Origin: Thermoplasmatota archaeon
Lineage (GTDB): Archaea; Thermoplasmatota; Thermoplasmata; Thermoplasmatales; GCA-001856825
Assembly: GCA_023379555.1 (NCBI GenBank)
Contig: JAMCQR010000015.1
Location: forward strand, 1-25,138
Reading direction: 5' to 3'
DNA: 25,138 bases
Shown: positions 14,460 to 20,770 of the stretch, piece by piece
Position numbering within the stretch: the first letter of the stretch is position 1
Layout of the letters: each line of letters starts with the position of its first letter
Made by a program: the position numbers and the translations under genes
The notes under the pieces: generated by a model
Database searches by the model: none
Told to the model about the DNA's origin: nothing
What the model saw: the letters and a program-made list of their open reading frames with translations, nothing else

Positions 14460-15827
14460 TCAAAGCTTAAAGCCAAGTTTAAATTCCTTTCCAACTTCTT
14501 CAAATATCTTCTTTTCTATTTCAACGCCAGCTGAAAGATAGCACTGCTTAGCACTTTCATATCCATTTTCTCCTAATTTTTCCGAACCCTCTCCTACTGC
14601 TGAAAGCAGCATCTCGCTCGCGGTGTCAAAATCTCCTGCTGGGAAGACGTAGCCATTAGATCCATTGATAACTAGCTCGCTCACGCCTGTTCCGCTGCTC
14701 ACCACAACCGGTTTCTTGTTGACCCAACCTTCAAGGACAGTCATCCCGAAACCTTCGAGCGTTGAGGTTAGAAGTACCGCGGAAGCCAAGCTGTAAGCCG
14801 CTTTTAGCTCATCCTTTGATGAATGCCCAAGGAACGTCACCTTATCTTCCAGCTTAAGTTCCTTAACCAGTCCCTCAAGTTCTGCCCTCCACGCTCCTCC
14901 TTTTCTAAATCCAAGCCCTCCTCTGGAGGAAGATGAAAAACTGCCGTTTCCGATGAGTACCAGTCTTAATTTTTCTTTTTTTGCTGCCTTGGCAAAAGCT
15001 CTTATCCCGATATCCTGGGATTTTATGCGATCCATTCTCGCTACTATAACCACTAATTTTTCATCAGATTTCAGGCCCACTTTTTCTTTGAATTTGTCAA
15101 ATTCTGAAGAACTCGGAGGATCGGTCCACTCCCGGGGATCTACGTATGGGTACAGCTGATATGCCCTTCCTCTGTAATCGGATTTTATCAACCCTTCAAG
15201 ATCTCTTCTTGTACTAACGACGACTGCATCAAAACTTTCCATACCTTTGACGACGATCCTTCTCGCAAAAGTTCCCATCTTTTCAGGGACGAAAGGTATG
15301 TGCCATCGAAGTATAGCTGGAGCTGCAGGACCTATAGCTGTGCCTGTCATAAGAAGTTGGAAGTCCTGTATATAGAAAAGATCGATGTCTCTCATGTACT
15401 CAAACATTTTAGTTGAGTTTTGCCAGTTGTAGGTTGCGTAGGCATTGAATTCTTCTTGAGTGAATTTTGATCTCCCAGCTCCGTGAATTTCCGACCATAG
15501 ACCTTCTTTGAACCCTGTATAGTTCCTCAAGACTCGCTCGTCCACCTCCACGTGAGAAATCGTTAGATTTCCCATGGAGAGTCTAGGGGGATAATTCACC
15601 CCTAGGGAAACCCATACGACTTTTTCAAGAAATCCTTCTTCCATCATAGTTTTGACCGACGGGTAGAGCATGTTAGTCACTCCTCCAGGAGTGAATTCGT
15701 AATCAATTCCTTCCTCCAGACTCTGAATATCTAAAGGGTCTGGTAGTTCACCGTACTTTTCAAGGAGGTCATTATAACTTAATTTGAACCTTAATATCGG
15801 AGTTTGACTGGCTACACATATTTTCAT
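14460..15827 (-). CDS. GT4-type glycosyltransferase, trehalose synthase-like N-terminal half
   Basis: From ATG 15827 the protein has 455 residues. The C-terminal half is a GT-B, GT4 domain: VARMDRIKSQD with Arg264 and Lys269, which bind the nucleotide-sugar phosphates, FLGHSSKDELKAAYS, and the E-x7-E motif EGFGMTVLE (Glu358, Glu366). The N-terminal half has GGVTNML (48-54) and FYIQDFQLLMTGTAIG followed by RWHIPF. The last two recall the 'H-D-Y-Q-L...H-I-P-F' segment of trehalose-phosphate synthases and TreT-type trehalose synthases. A role in making trehalose or a related glucoside from NDP-glucose in the cytoplasm is therefore possible. The upstream TTG 15923 was rejected because a TATA box sits 25 nt before ATG 15827 and the domain begins there. 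It is convergent with the preceding PLP-enzyme gene. Confidence 0.78.
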   Translation of the reverse strand: MKICVASQTPILRFKLSYNDLLEKYGELPDPLDIQSLEEGIDYEFTPGGVTNMLYPSVKTMMEEGFLEKVVWVSLGVNYPPRLSMGNLTISHVEVDERVLRNYTGFKEGLWSEIHGAGRSKFTQEEFNAYATYNWQNSTKMFEYMRDIDLFYIQDFQLLMTGTAIGPAAPAILRWHIPFVPEKMGTFARRIVVKGMESFDAVVVSTRRDLEGLIKSDYRGRAYQLYPYVDPREWTDPPSSSEFDKFKEKVGLKSDEKLVVIVARMDRIKSQDIGIRAFAKAAKKEKLRLVLIGNGSFSSSSRGGLGFRKGGAWRAELEGLVKELKLEDKVTFLGHSSKDELKAAYSLASAVLLTSTLEGFGMTVLEGWVNKKPVVVSSGTGVSELVINGSNGYVFPAGDFDTASEMLLSAVGEGSEKLGENGYESAKQCYLSAGVEIEKKIFEEVGKEFKLGFKL

Positions 15828-15847
15828 CTGATACCAATAGAAGTAAT

Positions 15848-15856
15848 CATTAAAAG
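15848..15856 (-). promoter_or_regulatory. TATA box of the GT4 gene
   Basis: On the minus strand it reads CTTTTAATG, centred 25 nt before ATG 15827. It decides the start of the glycosyltransferase gene. Confidence 0.5.
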
Positions 15857-15871
15857 GTTTCTTACAACGGT

Positions 15872-16096
15872 TTGAGCAAGAAAGCAACTGAGTTTGCGAT
15901 GTGGATGAATTGCGGAAACCCAATTATAAACCTCGCAAATATCAACTCAGTACTCTGGGGCACAGGGGAATCAAAGCCTGATAAACCTGTAAAAAAGGAT
16001 GGAGATGGAGTAAGACCTTCCCGCTGTATGAAGAAGGAACCTCAAATCGCTTGCGATGGAGAGGATGTCAGAAAATGCTTGAGAATTAGCTACTGA
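15872..16096 (+). pseudogene. Probable remnant of a TnpB (IS605/IS1341 OrfB) C-terminus
   Basis: The 74-codon frame begins only with a TTG. It reads MNCGNPIINLANINSVL, then GTGESKPDKPV, then GDGVRPSRCM and EPQIACDGEDVRKC. This recalls the end of TnpB-type proteins: the last zinc-ribbon pair 'C-x-x-CG-x-x-x-NAD-x-N-A' followed by a low-complexity tail with G-T, KP and V-R-P stretches. The first zinc-ribbon half and the nuclease domain are absent, and the key Asp of N-A-D is Leu-Ala-Asn here, so it would be inactive. No terminal repeats were recognised. It may alternatively be a chance frame. The assignment rests on recalled motifs only. Confidence 0.33.
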
Positions 16097-16162
16097 AGAG
16101 CTGCAAAAATCCAGGCACATTCTCAGTCGCCAGTTCCACTAATTTTGGGTAAACGATTGTAT

Positions 16163-16174
16163 TATATTTATAAG
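16163..16174 (+). promoter_or_regulatory. Strong TATA-like element upstream of the small frame and methyltransferase
   Basis: TATATTTATAAG is the best match to an archaeal TATA box in this 510-base region. Initiation about 25 nt downstream (near 16194) would give a mRNA carrying GTG 16204 about 10 nt from its 5' end. Confidence 0.45.
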
Positions 16175-16203
16175 AAATAATTACACACTATTCCGTTAAG
16201 CTG

Positions 16204-16338
16204 GTGCAATTCAGTATAATCTCACCAATAGCAGTCAACTGGAACAAGAGCCAGTCCAAAGCAATAGTGTTGGCATTATTGGGATTCATAGCCGGCAGAG
16301 TTGGAAAGCTTAAGTATTTGATTTTCAAGGTAGATTAA
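16204..16338 (+). CDS. Possible 44-residue small protein preceding the methyltransferase
   Basis: A frame from GTG 16204 encodes 44 residues and stops with TAA at 16336-16338, whose last A is the first base of the next gene's ATG. It has a hydrophobic helix, AIVLALLGFIAGRVGKL (residues 20-36), followed by a basic end, KYLIFK, so it could be a single-helix membrane or amphipathic peptide. Supporting it are the strong TATA-like box upstream and the TAATG junction, which suggests coupled translation. Against it are the GTG start, the lack of any homologue I can recall, and a second TATA-like sequence at 16309-16318 that could drive the methyltransferase alone. Treat as a candidate only. Confidence 0.3.
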   Translation: MQFSIISPIAVNWNKSQSKAIVLALLGFIAGRVGKLKYLIFKVD

Positions 16339-16952
16339 TGCTAAAAGATGATTTCTGGGATTACTTCAACAAGAAAGGTGTATCCAAAGAAGATGTAAAG
16401 AAGCTATTGAAGCAGAGCGACCAAGTTGTAGATTACGAACGAAGTGTACTGAAGAATGGAAGATACTGGCAAATTTCCAAGGACGAAGTCAGGTCGTTGT
16501 ACTCTGTTATCAAGGAAAAGGAACCCAAGATAGTTGTAGAAACAGGCATGGGCTCTGGTGTGTCAACTACGAGCATTCTTAGTGCGATGGGACCGAAAGG
16601 GAAATTGATTAGCATCGATCCAGGAATCCCGTACGGAAAGGGAGACAAAGAAGTAGGTTTCATAATTCCAGCAAATCTTAGATCGAACCTCACTTATGTG
16701 AAAGGAACATCTTCTGAAAAGTTGAAGGACACTCTGAGCTCTATTAAAAAATTGGATGTATTTTTCCACGACTCGGACCATTCTTATGAGAACGTAATGT
16801 TTGAGCTTAACTCTGTTTGGTCAAAGATGGAAAAAGATCCACTGATAATTGTGGACAATTTTGATTGGTCAGAAGCAGCGAGTGACTTTGCGAAAGAGAA
16901 GGGAATGAAACTGAGAAATCTTGCCGATGATCTCGCTTTGATTTCCAAGTGA
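16338..16952 (+). CDS. Class I SAM-dependent methyltransferase (Methyltransf_24-like)
   Basis: The 204-residue protein has a helical N-terminal cap (1-60) followed by a Rossmann core. Motif I is VVETGMGSGVST (66-77), with an acidic strand-2 end SIDPG (92-96). FFHDSDHSYENV (142-153) and IIVDNFDW (170-177) follow. The D-(S/G)-D-H-(S/T)-Y-E segment and the later VDN/VDD are typical of the Methyltransf_24 group, which includes O-methyltransferases of sugars and small molecules. The acceptor is unknown. The start is ATG 16338, sharing one base with the stop of a possible small upstream gene; a weak TATA-like sequence TTAAGTATTT also lies 24 nt upstream. It is convergent with truA, the stops being separated by 11 nt inside a perfect inverted repeat. 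Confidence 0.78.
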   Translation: MLKDDFWDYFNKKGVSKEDVKKLLKQSDQVVDYERSVLKNGRYWQISKDEVRSLYSVIKEKEPKIVVETGMGSGVSTTSILSAMGPKGKLISIDPGIPYGKGDKEVGFIIPANLRSNLTYVKGTSSEKLKDTLSSIKKLDVFFHDSDHSYENVMFELNSVWSKMEKDPLIIVDNFDWSEAASDFAKEKGMKLRNLADDLALISK

Positions 16953-16970
16953 AAGTTCCCCTTTCACTTG
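16946..16970. terminator. Perfect inverted repeat over both stops of convergent genes
   Basis: CAAGTGAAAG (16946-16955) and CTTTCACTTG (16961-16970) are exact complements separated by 5 nt (TTCCC). The repeat contains the TGA of the methyltransferase (16950-16952) on one arm and the TGA of truA (16964-16966) on the other, so each gene ends with Lys-stop encoded by the same palindromic bases. A hairpin would form in transcripts of either strand. It could end transcription in both directions or protect the 3' ends; no long U-run follows it. Confidence 0.5.
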
Positions 16971-17737
16971 CCATTAATAAAGTCTATGGAATCTGTAATC
17001 TCCCTTGCTCCGGTGTCAATTCCAGTCAGCCAGTAGAAATCTTGAAACATTCTTGATTTCATTTCGTGGATATGTCTGGATTCGTAGTGCTTGAACTCAA
17101 AGTCAGTGCTGGTTCGGTAAAGTATAAGGTTACTTGCACTTCCCTTGTACCTTGCCTTCTTATCTCCAGACAATAACTGTCGCCACTCCTCATCACCAAT
17201 CTTACCCTCTGAACGCCTTATAATTGACTCAGCAGCAATTCTGACAAAATTCCACGAAAATGACCTTCCTTCAAACAAGAAAACCGTATGAGAAGAGCCT
17301 ACCGAAAACAAAATTCTGGAAAGCACGACTTTTTTTGTAGGGTCTCTAGAAAATGATTCCAATTTTCCCTCAAGAAACTGCTTAATCACTCTCTGCAGGA
17401 GCCGTTTGTTCAAACGTCTATCACAAAAATAAACATATTCTTTTTGAAGCGATATCCTGAGGTTCACGAATTCGTCTGTTTCAAAATACCCCCTTACCAT
17501 AATACCTTTAATTGAATCTACTATCTTGCATACCTTCAGTGGATCACTATGAGCCACTTCTATTATCGAGGAGGCAGATCTTACGTGCGAGTCTGTCCTT
17601 GATGATCCATAGACTTTATTGACTCCGATTGGGGCAAGCGCCTTTAGTATTTCGCCCTGTACTGTTCTCAAGTTGGGCTGGACCTGGAATCCAAAGAACG
17701 AATCGTCATATGCTATCTTGAGCAGGCAGTATCTCAT
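16964..17737 (-). CDS. truA: tRNA pseudouridine synthase TruA
   Basis: From ATG 17737 the protein has 257 residues. It begins YCLLKIAYDDSFFGFQVQP, the TruA opening with the F-x-G-(F/W)-Q motif. The catalytic segment is GSSRTDSHVRS (44-54) with nucleophile Asp49 in the invariant R-T-D. The usual 'R-T-D-K-G-V-H-A' reads RTDSHVRS here, a divergent version. A later FLFEGRSFSWNFVRI segment matches the 'G-x-x-F-x-x-x-x-V-R' region. TruA converts uridines 38-40 of the tRNA anticodon arm to pseudouridine. The start is fixed by SD AGGAGGT 6 nt upstream. That site lies in the leftover C-terminal EndoV coding sequence, so the gene is the last of a thiI-rnz-AGT/EndoV-truA operon. Confidence 0.88.
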   Translation of the reverse strand: MRYCLLKIAYDDSFFGFQVQPNLRTVQGEILKALAPIGVNKVYGSSRTDSHVRSASSIIEVAHSDPLKVCKIVDSIKGIMVRGYFETDEFVNLRISLQKEYVYFCDRRLNKRLLQRVIKQFLEGKLESFSRDPTKKVVLSRILFSVGSSHTVFLFEGRSFSWNFVRIAAESIIRRSEGKIGDEEWRQLLSGDKKARYKGSASNLILYRTSTDFEFKHYESRHIHEMKSRMFQDFYWLTGIDTGAREITDSIDFINGK

Positions 17738-17876
17738 CTTTGTACCTCCTGGACAATCTGTCCGCATACTTGGTCTGGGGGAAGTGTCCTTCATTTGTCA
17801 GGAATTGCACACTCGATTCTAGATCTGCTAAATAACCCTTTGAAACAAAATACTTCCCGATTCTCTTACCTATCTT
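17706..17876 (-). pseudogene. Severed C-terminal part of the endonuclease V domain
   Basis: Directly after the TAA of the AGT/EndoV gene the same frame continues open for 56 sense codons to TGA 17706-17708. The peptide has KYFVSKGYLADLE, then SVQFLTNEGHFPQTKYADRL. This matches the end of endonuclease V proteins, where 'Y-V-S-x-G-H' is followed by a helix, a 'L-P-x-P-(T/x)' turn and 'A-H-x-L-A'. The position of the family's metal-site His in A-H is Asp here. No good start codon exists, so it would be made only by readthrough. It overlaps the first 32 nt of truA. Either the gene has been inactivated by one nonsense change, the stop is recoded, or the base is a sequencing error. Confidence 0.72.
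17744..17750 (-). promoter_or_regulatory. Shine-Dalgarno site of truA
   Basis: AGGAGGT on the minus strand, 6 nt before ATG 17737. It rejects the longer frame that starts 57 nt upstream. The same bases encode Arg-Arg in the severed EndoV C-terminal frame. Confidence 0.75.
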
Positions 17877-18602
17877 TTAGCTCCCCAAGATTATATCTCC
17901 CTCTCTCTCATGTCCAATCAACAGACTCTTAGCAATCCCCACAGTTTCAACATTCTTCGATACACCAACGAGTGTGGCGATACCCCTACCATCTCTATGA
18001 ATCATTCCATTCCCGTCAATCACATTCACAGCTTCTTTTTTCACCAGCATTTCAAGGATCTCTCCTTCCCGAAGGTAGAGATAATTGGGAATGTAAGGAG
18101 ATTTTGCTTCTCTAACTGCAACTTCATAACTGAGGTCATCCTGGAAATCAACGGCTACACCTACACCCCTTCTTCCAGAATAGGAAATGTCTAATGCAAC
18201 AACTCTTTCATAAAGTTCATCCTCCTTTTCCAAGTCAATTCTGTTCACTTCCTCCCTAAATTTTTTGAGGGGAAAATTAGATTTGAATTCGTCAAATCTG
18301 ATTCTGTTGTAGTTCTCAACTCTGCCATTTGATATCCGAATGCCATCCTTCCTGAGTCTTCTTACCTTTTCCTCTACTCCATTGGGATTAGTATAACCAC
18401 CCAATTTTCCATCCGACATTATGACCCTGTAACAGGGAAGATTGTCTGGATCATCGTTCTCTGAAAGCATTTCTCCCACGGCCCTTGAAGCAATAATGTC
18501 TCCGAGCTGTAAAGCCAAATCTCCATATGTTGAAATGTATCCCTCAGGGATTTGAGCTAAAAGATCGTAGAATTCCTTGTAAATGTTAGGCTTGTCAATC
18601 AT
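17877..18602 (-). CDS. O6-alkylguanine-DNA alkyltransferase / endonuclease V fusion, truncated by in-frame stop
   Basis: The 241-residue product joins two repair domains. The N-terminal alkyltransferase (about 1-100) has the helix-turn-helix opening IPEGYISTYGDLA (18-30), the Arg-finger segment SRAVG (39-43) and PCYRVI (56-61) with acceptor Cys57; the usual motif is PCHRV. From about 125 there is an endonuclease V domain with ALDISYS (Asp138), YLYLREG (Glu179), NVIDGNGMIH (Asp196) and TVGIAKS (Lys225). Such fusions are known in Ferroplasma, where both activities were reported. The frame stops at TAA 17877-17879 before the last strand and helices of EndoV, which follow in the same frame. The start ATG 18602 overlaps the rnz stop by 8 nt. 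Alkyltransferase function is possible; EndoV function is doubtful without readthrough. Confidence 0.85.
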   Translation of the reverse strand: MIDKPNIYKEFYDLLAQIPEGYISTYGDLALQLGDIIASRAVGEMLSENDDPDNLPCYRVIMSDGKLGGYTNPNGVEEKVRRLRKDGIRISNGRVENYNRIRFDEFKSNFPLKKFREEVNRIDLEKEDELYERVVALDISYSGRRGVGVAVDFQDDLSYEVAVREAKSPYIPNYLYLREGEILEMLVKKEAVNVIDGNGMIHRDGRGIATLVGVSKNVETVGIAKSLLIGHEREGDIILGS

Positions 18603-19509
18603 TAATGTTGACTTCCAGTTCCATCAATTCTTCCGCCGCTATGACATTTTGGAAAACAGATTTAGCTTCATCCACGATTGGTTTGATGTCGTTATATCTG
18701 GGACTGAAGTGAACTAGAATAAGTTTGCGCGAGTTGGAGTCCTTCGCCTGGATAGCCGCATCCTTTCCCGTTGAATGGCCATAAGAAGTCACTTTCTCTT
18801 CATTGCTTTTTTCACCAGTTGACTCGTGAATAAGAACGGAAGAGTCTTTGAAAAGGTCAAGCAGGTTCTTGGCTCTCCTTGTGTCACCAGAATAAGATAC
18901 CTTCCTTCCTTTCCTTACTCCTGCAGAGATATCCTCTAGATTGATTGCGTTTCCATTAACCTGTGCAGAACCCTCCTTCCTGATTTTTTCCAATAAACGT
19001 CTCGGGACCTTGAGGCGTTCGATCTTTGATTCGTCCAATTTGGCGTAGTCCTTCTCTATCAATGAATAGGAGAGGGCTGGAACCGTGTGGCTTGCCTCAG
19101 CATAAGCGACAGAGTAGTCTCCAAAATCTACTGATGAATTCCCTTTCAACTCTTCAATCCTTATTTCGAAATTCAAGGAATAGTATCCAATTGAAAGTAA
19201 ATTTCCAAGGACTGAAGAAGCTCCAATCGGGCCATAAATTTCGAGAGGATCCGTTCTCCCGTAAAAACTCATCGTCTGGATCAACCCAGGAAGTCCTAGG
19301 AAATGGTCTCCGTGGAAATGGGTAATGAAAATCTTTCTAATCTTCATCAGAGAGAGTGAGCTCTTCATCAGTGCAGTCTGGGCACTCTCTCCACAGTCGA
19401 ATAGAATTGCCTCATCATTGATCCTTATTCCCACGCTCAGAGTGTTCCTCTGGGGGGTAGGCCATGAACCTCCCGTTCCAAAGAAAAAGAGTCTGATGGA
19501 GGAGATCAT
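18595..19509 (-). CDS. rnz: Ribonuclease Z (tRNA 3'-processing endonuclease)
   Basis: The 304-residue metallo-beta-lactamase-fold protein has every RNase Z landmark: FFFGTGGSWPTPQRN at the N-terminus, ILFDCGESAQ (35-44), and THFHGDH (63-69) binding two zinc ions. His141 lies in ASHTVPALSY, Asp209 in SYSGDTR, and His267 in VHFSPRY. The enzyme cuts precursor tRNAs after the discriminator base to free the 3' end for CCA addition. An exosite loop lies around 150-200. The start ATG overlaps the thiI stop as ATGA, and its own stop overlaps the next start by 8 nt, so it is translationally coupled in a tRNA maturation and repair operon. Length and motifs are normal. Confidence 0.95.
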   Translation of the reverse strand: MISSIRLFFFGTGGSWPTPQRNTLSVGIRINDEAILFDCGESAQTALMKSSLSLMKIRKIFITHFHGDHFLGLPGLIQTMSFYGRTDPLEIYGPIGASSVLGNLLSIGYYSLNFEIRIEELKGNSSVDFGDYSVAYAEASHTVPALSYSLIEKDYAKLDESKIERLKVPRRLLEKIRKEGSAQVNGNAINLEDISAGVRKGRKVSYSGDTRRAKNLLDLFKDSSVLIHESTGEKSNEEKVTSYGHSTGKDAAIQAKDSNSRKLILVHFSPRYNDIKPIVDEAKSVFQNVIAAEELMELEVNIND

Positions 19510-20600
19510 CCAGATCTACCGAGAATCTTCAGCTCCACTTCGTGCATTTCTACCGGGCTGCTGTGTGTCCGGGGTCTTGGTGGAAGGAAATAACAGTCGC
19601 ACGATGAGGTGTCAGATAAGAATATGTCAAACGCTCCTATCTTCTCCGAGAGCCTTTCTATTTCTATCTTGTCAAATCCTATAAGCGGTCTAAATATAGG
19701 TATGTTAATTTTCTCCTCAATGGTGTTCAAATTATCCAGTGTTTGACTAGCCACTTGTCCCAAATCTTCTCCTGTTATAATCGCTTTTCCTCCAATCTCT
19801 CTCGCATAATTTTCCCCTTCCTTGTACATCTCTCTCTTGCAGAAGAGGCAGGTCCACCTTGCTTCCTTAGTCTTTCTGAGTTCCATGACAGTCTTGCCTA
19901 TCATCTTCCTGTGGTCCATGATTTTGATCTCGATTGGATATGGTGAATATTGCTCAAGCAGTTCCTTGTTCCTGAAAACTTTCTCCAGCGTCCTCGAACT
20001 CTGAAAATAGTGAATGAGGTTAAGTTCCATTCCCCTCTTTAACATCATATATGCTGCGACTGGAGAATCAATACCTGCAGAAATGAGCGCGACTCCTTTC
20101 CCCTGCGATCGTACCGGCATACCCCCAACGCCCTGAACAGTTTCGTCATAGATGTACGAAAATTTGGACCCTATATCCACTCCTATGTTCTTGTCATAGT
20201 TGAACAGGTCTACCTTAGCCTCCGGGTTGGAATCTAGTACTAACTCTCCCAGTCTTGCTGAGAAATCCTGAGAAGTCATCGGAAAGTTCTTGTCCCTTCT
20301 GTTGACGGTAATCCTGAACTTGCCATTCACTCCAATTTGTGAAATCCTTGTTTCGATTTCTGGTATAGTGGAGTTGACTTTCTCAACGACAGAAAACGAT
20401 GCAATTCCAAATACCTTTGAAAGTAAATGATCAACCCTTTCCTCGGAGTCAACAATAAGGCGAGACTCTTCTCTAATGACGTTCCCCCTGATGGAACTCT
20501 CGTTTAGTTTAGCCATTATGTTCCTTGAAAGTAACTCCTCGAAGTAATTTCGATTATCTCCTTTTGTACCTATCTCCGAGTATCTTACGAGGGTGAGCAC
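19506..20600 (-). CDS. thiI: tRNA 4-thiouridine synthase ThiI, archaeal form
   Basis: The 364-residue protein has the N-terminal ferredoxin-like and THUMP domains (about 1-165, RNA binding). A PP-loop pyrophosphatase domain follows, with SAGIDSPVA (174-182) activating the uridine with ATP. There is no C-terminal rhodanese domain, as in other archaea. ARWTCLFCKREMY holds Cys251 and Cys254, matching the CxxC seen in archaeal ThiI, where it takes part in an Fe-S cluster; Cys334 and Cys336 near the C-terminus may add ligands. The product thiolates U8 of tRNA. The start is GTG 20600, with a TATA-like box about 23 nt upstream and no SD, so it probably opens the operon as a leaderless mRNA. The annotation is firm. 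Confidence 0.92.
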   Translation of the reverse strand: MLTLVRYSEIGTKGDNRNYFEELLSRNIMAKLNESSIRGNVIREESRLIVDSEERVDHLLSKVFGIASFSVVEKVNSTIPEIETRISQIGVNGKFRITVNRRDKNFPMTSQDFSARLGELVLDSNPEAKVDLFNYDKNIGVDIGSKFSYIYDETVQGVGGMPVRSQGKGVALISAGIDSPVAAYMMLKRGMELNLIHYFQSSRTLEKVFRNKELLEQYSPYPIEIKIMDHRKMIGKTVMELRKTKEARWTCLFCKREMYKEGENYAREIGGKAIITGEDLGQVASQTLDNLNTIEEKINIPIFRPLIGFDKIEIERLSEKIGAFDIFLSDTSSCDCYFLPPRPRTHSSPVEMHEVELKILGRSG

Positions 20601-20618
20601 CAGGGTCTAAGGTATCCT

Positions 20619-20626
20619 CTTTTATG
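20619..20626 (-). promoter_or_regulatory. TATA-like box of the thiI operon
   Basis: On the minus strand CATAAAAG, centred about 22 nt before GTG 20600. It would drive thiI, rnz, the AGT/EndoV gene and truA. Confidence 0.4.
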
Positions 20627-20740
20627 AACCTTTCTTAGTTTAGAATGTGTACACGGGAATTCGATTTCAGCGTCTTGACTGATGAAGAAACGGCGATCAT
20701 TTACTATTAGAATTTTAGTTCGTTTCATCCTAAATAAAAA

Positions 20741-20746
20741 TTTATA
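20741..20746 (+). promoter_or_regulatory. TATA box of the MarC-family gene
   Basis: TTTATA lies about 27 nt before ATG 20771 and only 4 nt before ATG 20750, which favours the downstream ATG as a leaderless start. Confidence 0.5.
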
Positions 20747-20770
20747 ACAATGCAGTATATTAGTTCGGAA

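Noticed and set aside
15828..15923. 32-residue extension of the GT4 protein from TTG 15923
   Set aside because: It crosses the TATA box at 15848-15856 and is polar, Cys/Asn-rich sequence unlike the family; ATG 15827 fits.
16197..16300. Possible tRNA-like or structured RNA before the methyltransferase
   Set aside because: I could not build a cloverleaf or find T-loop or anticodon signatures; a small coding frame explains the region better.
17738..17794. 19-residue extension of TruA
   Set aside because: AGGAGGT 6 nt before ATG 17737 and the TruA N-terminal motif fix the shorter start.
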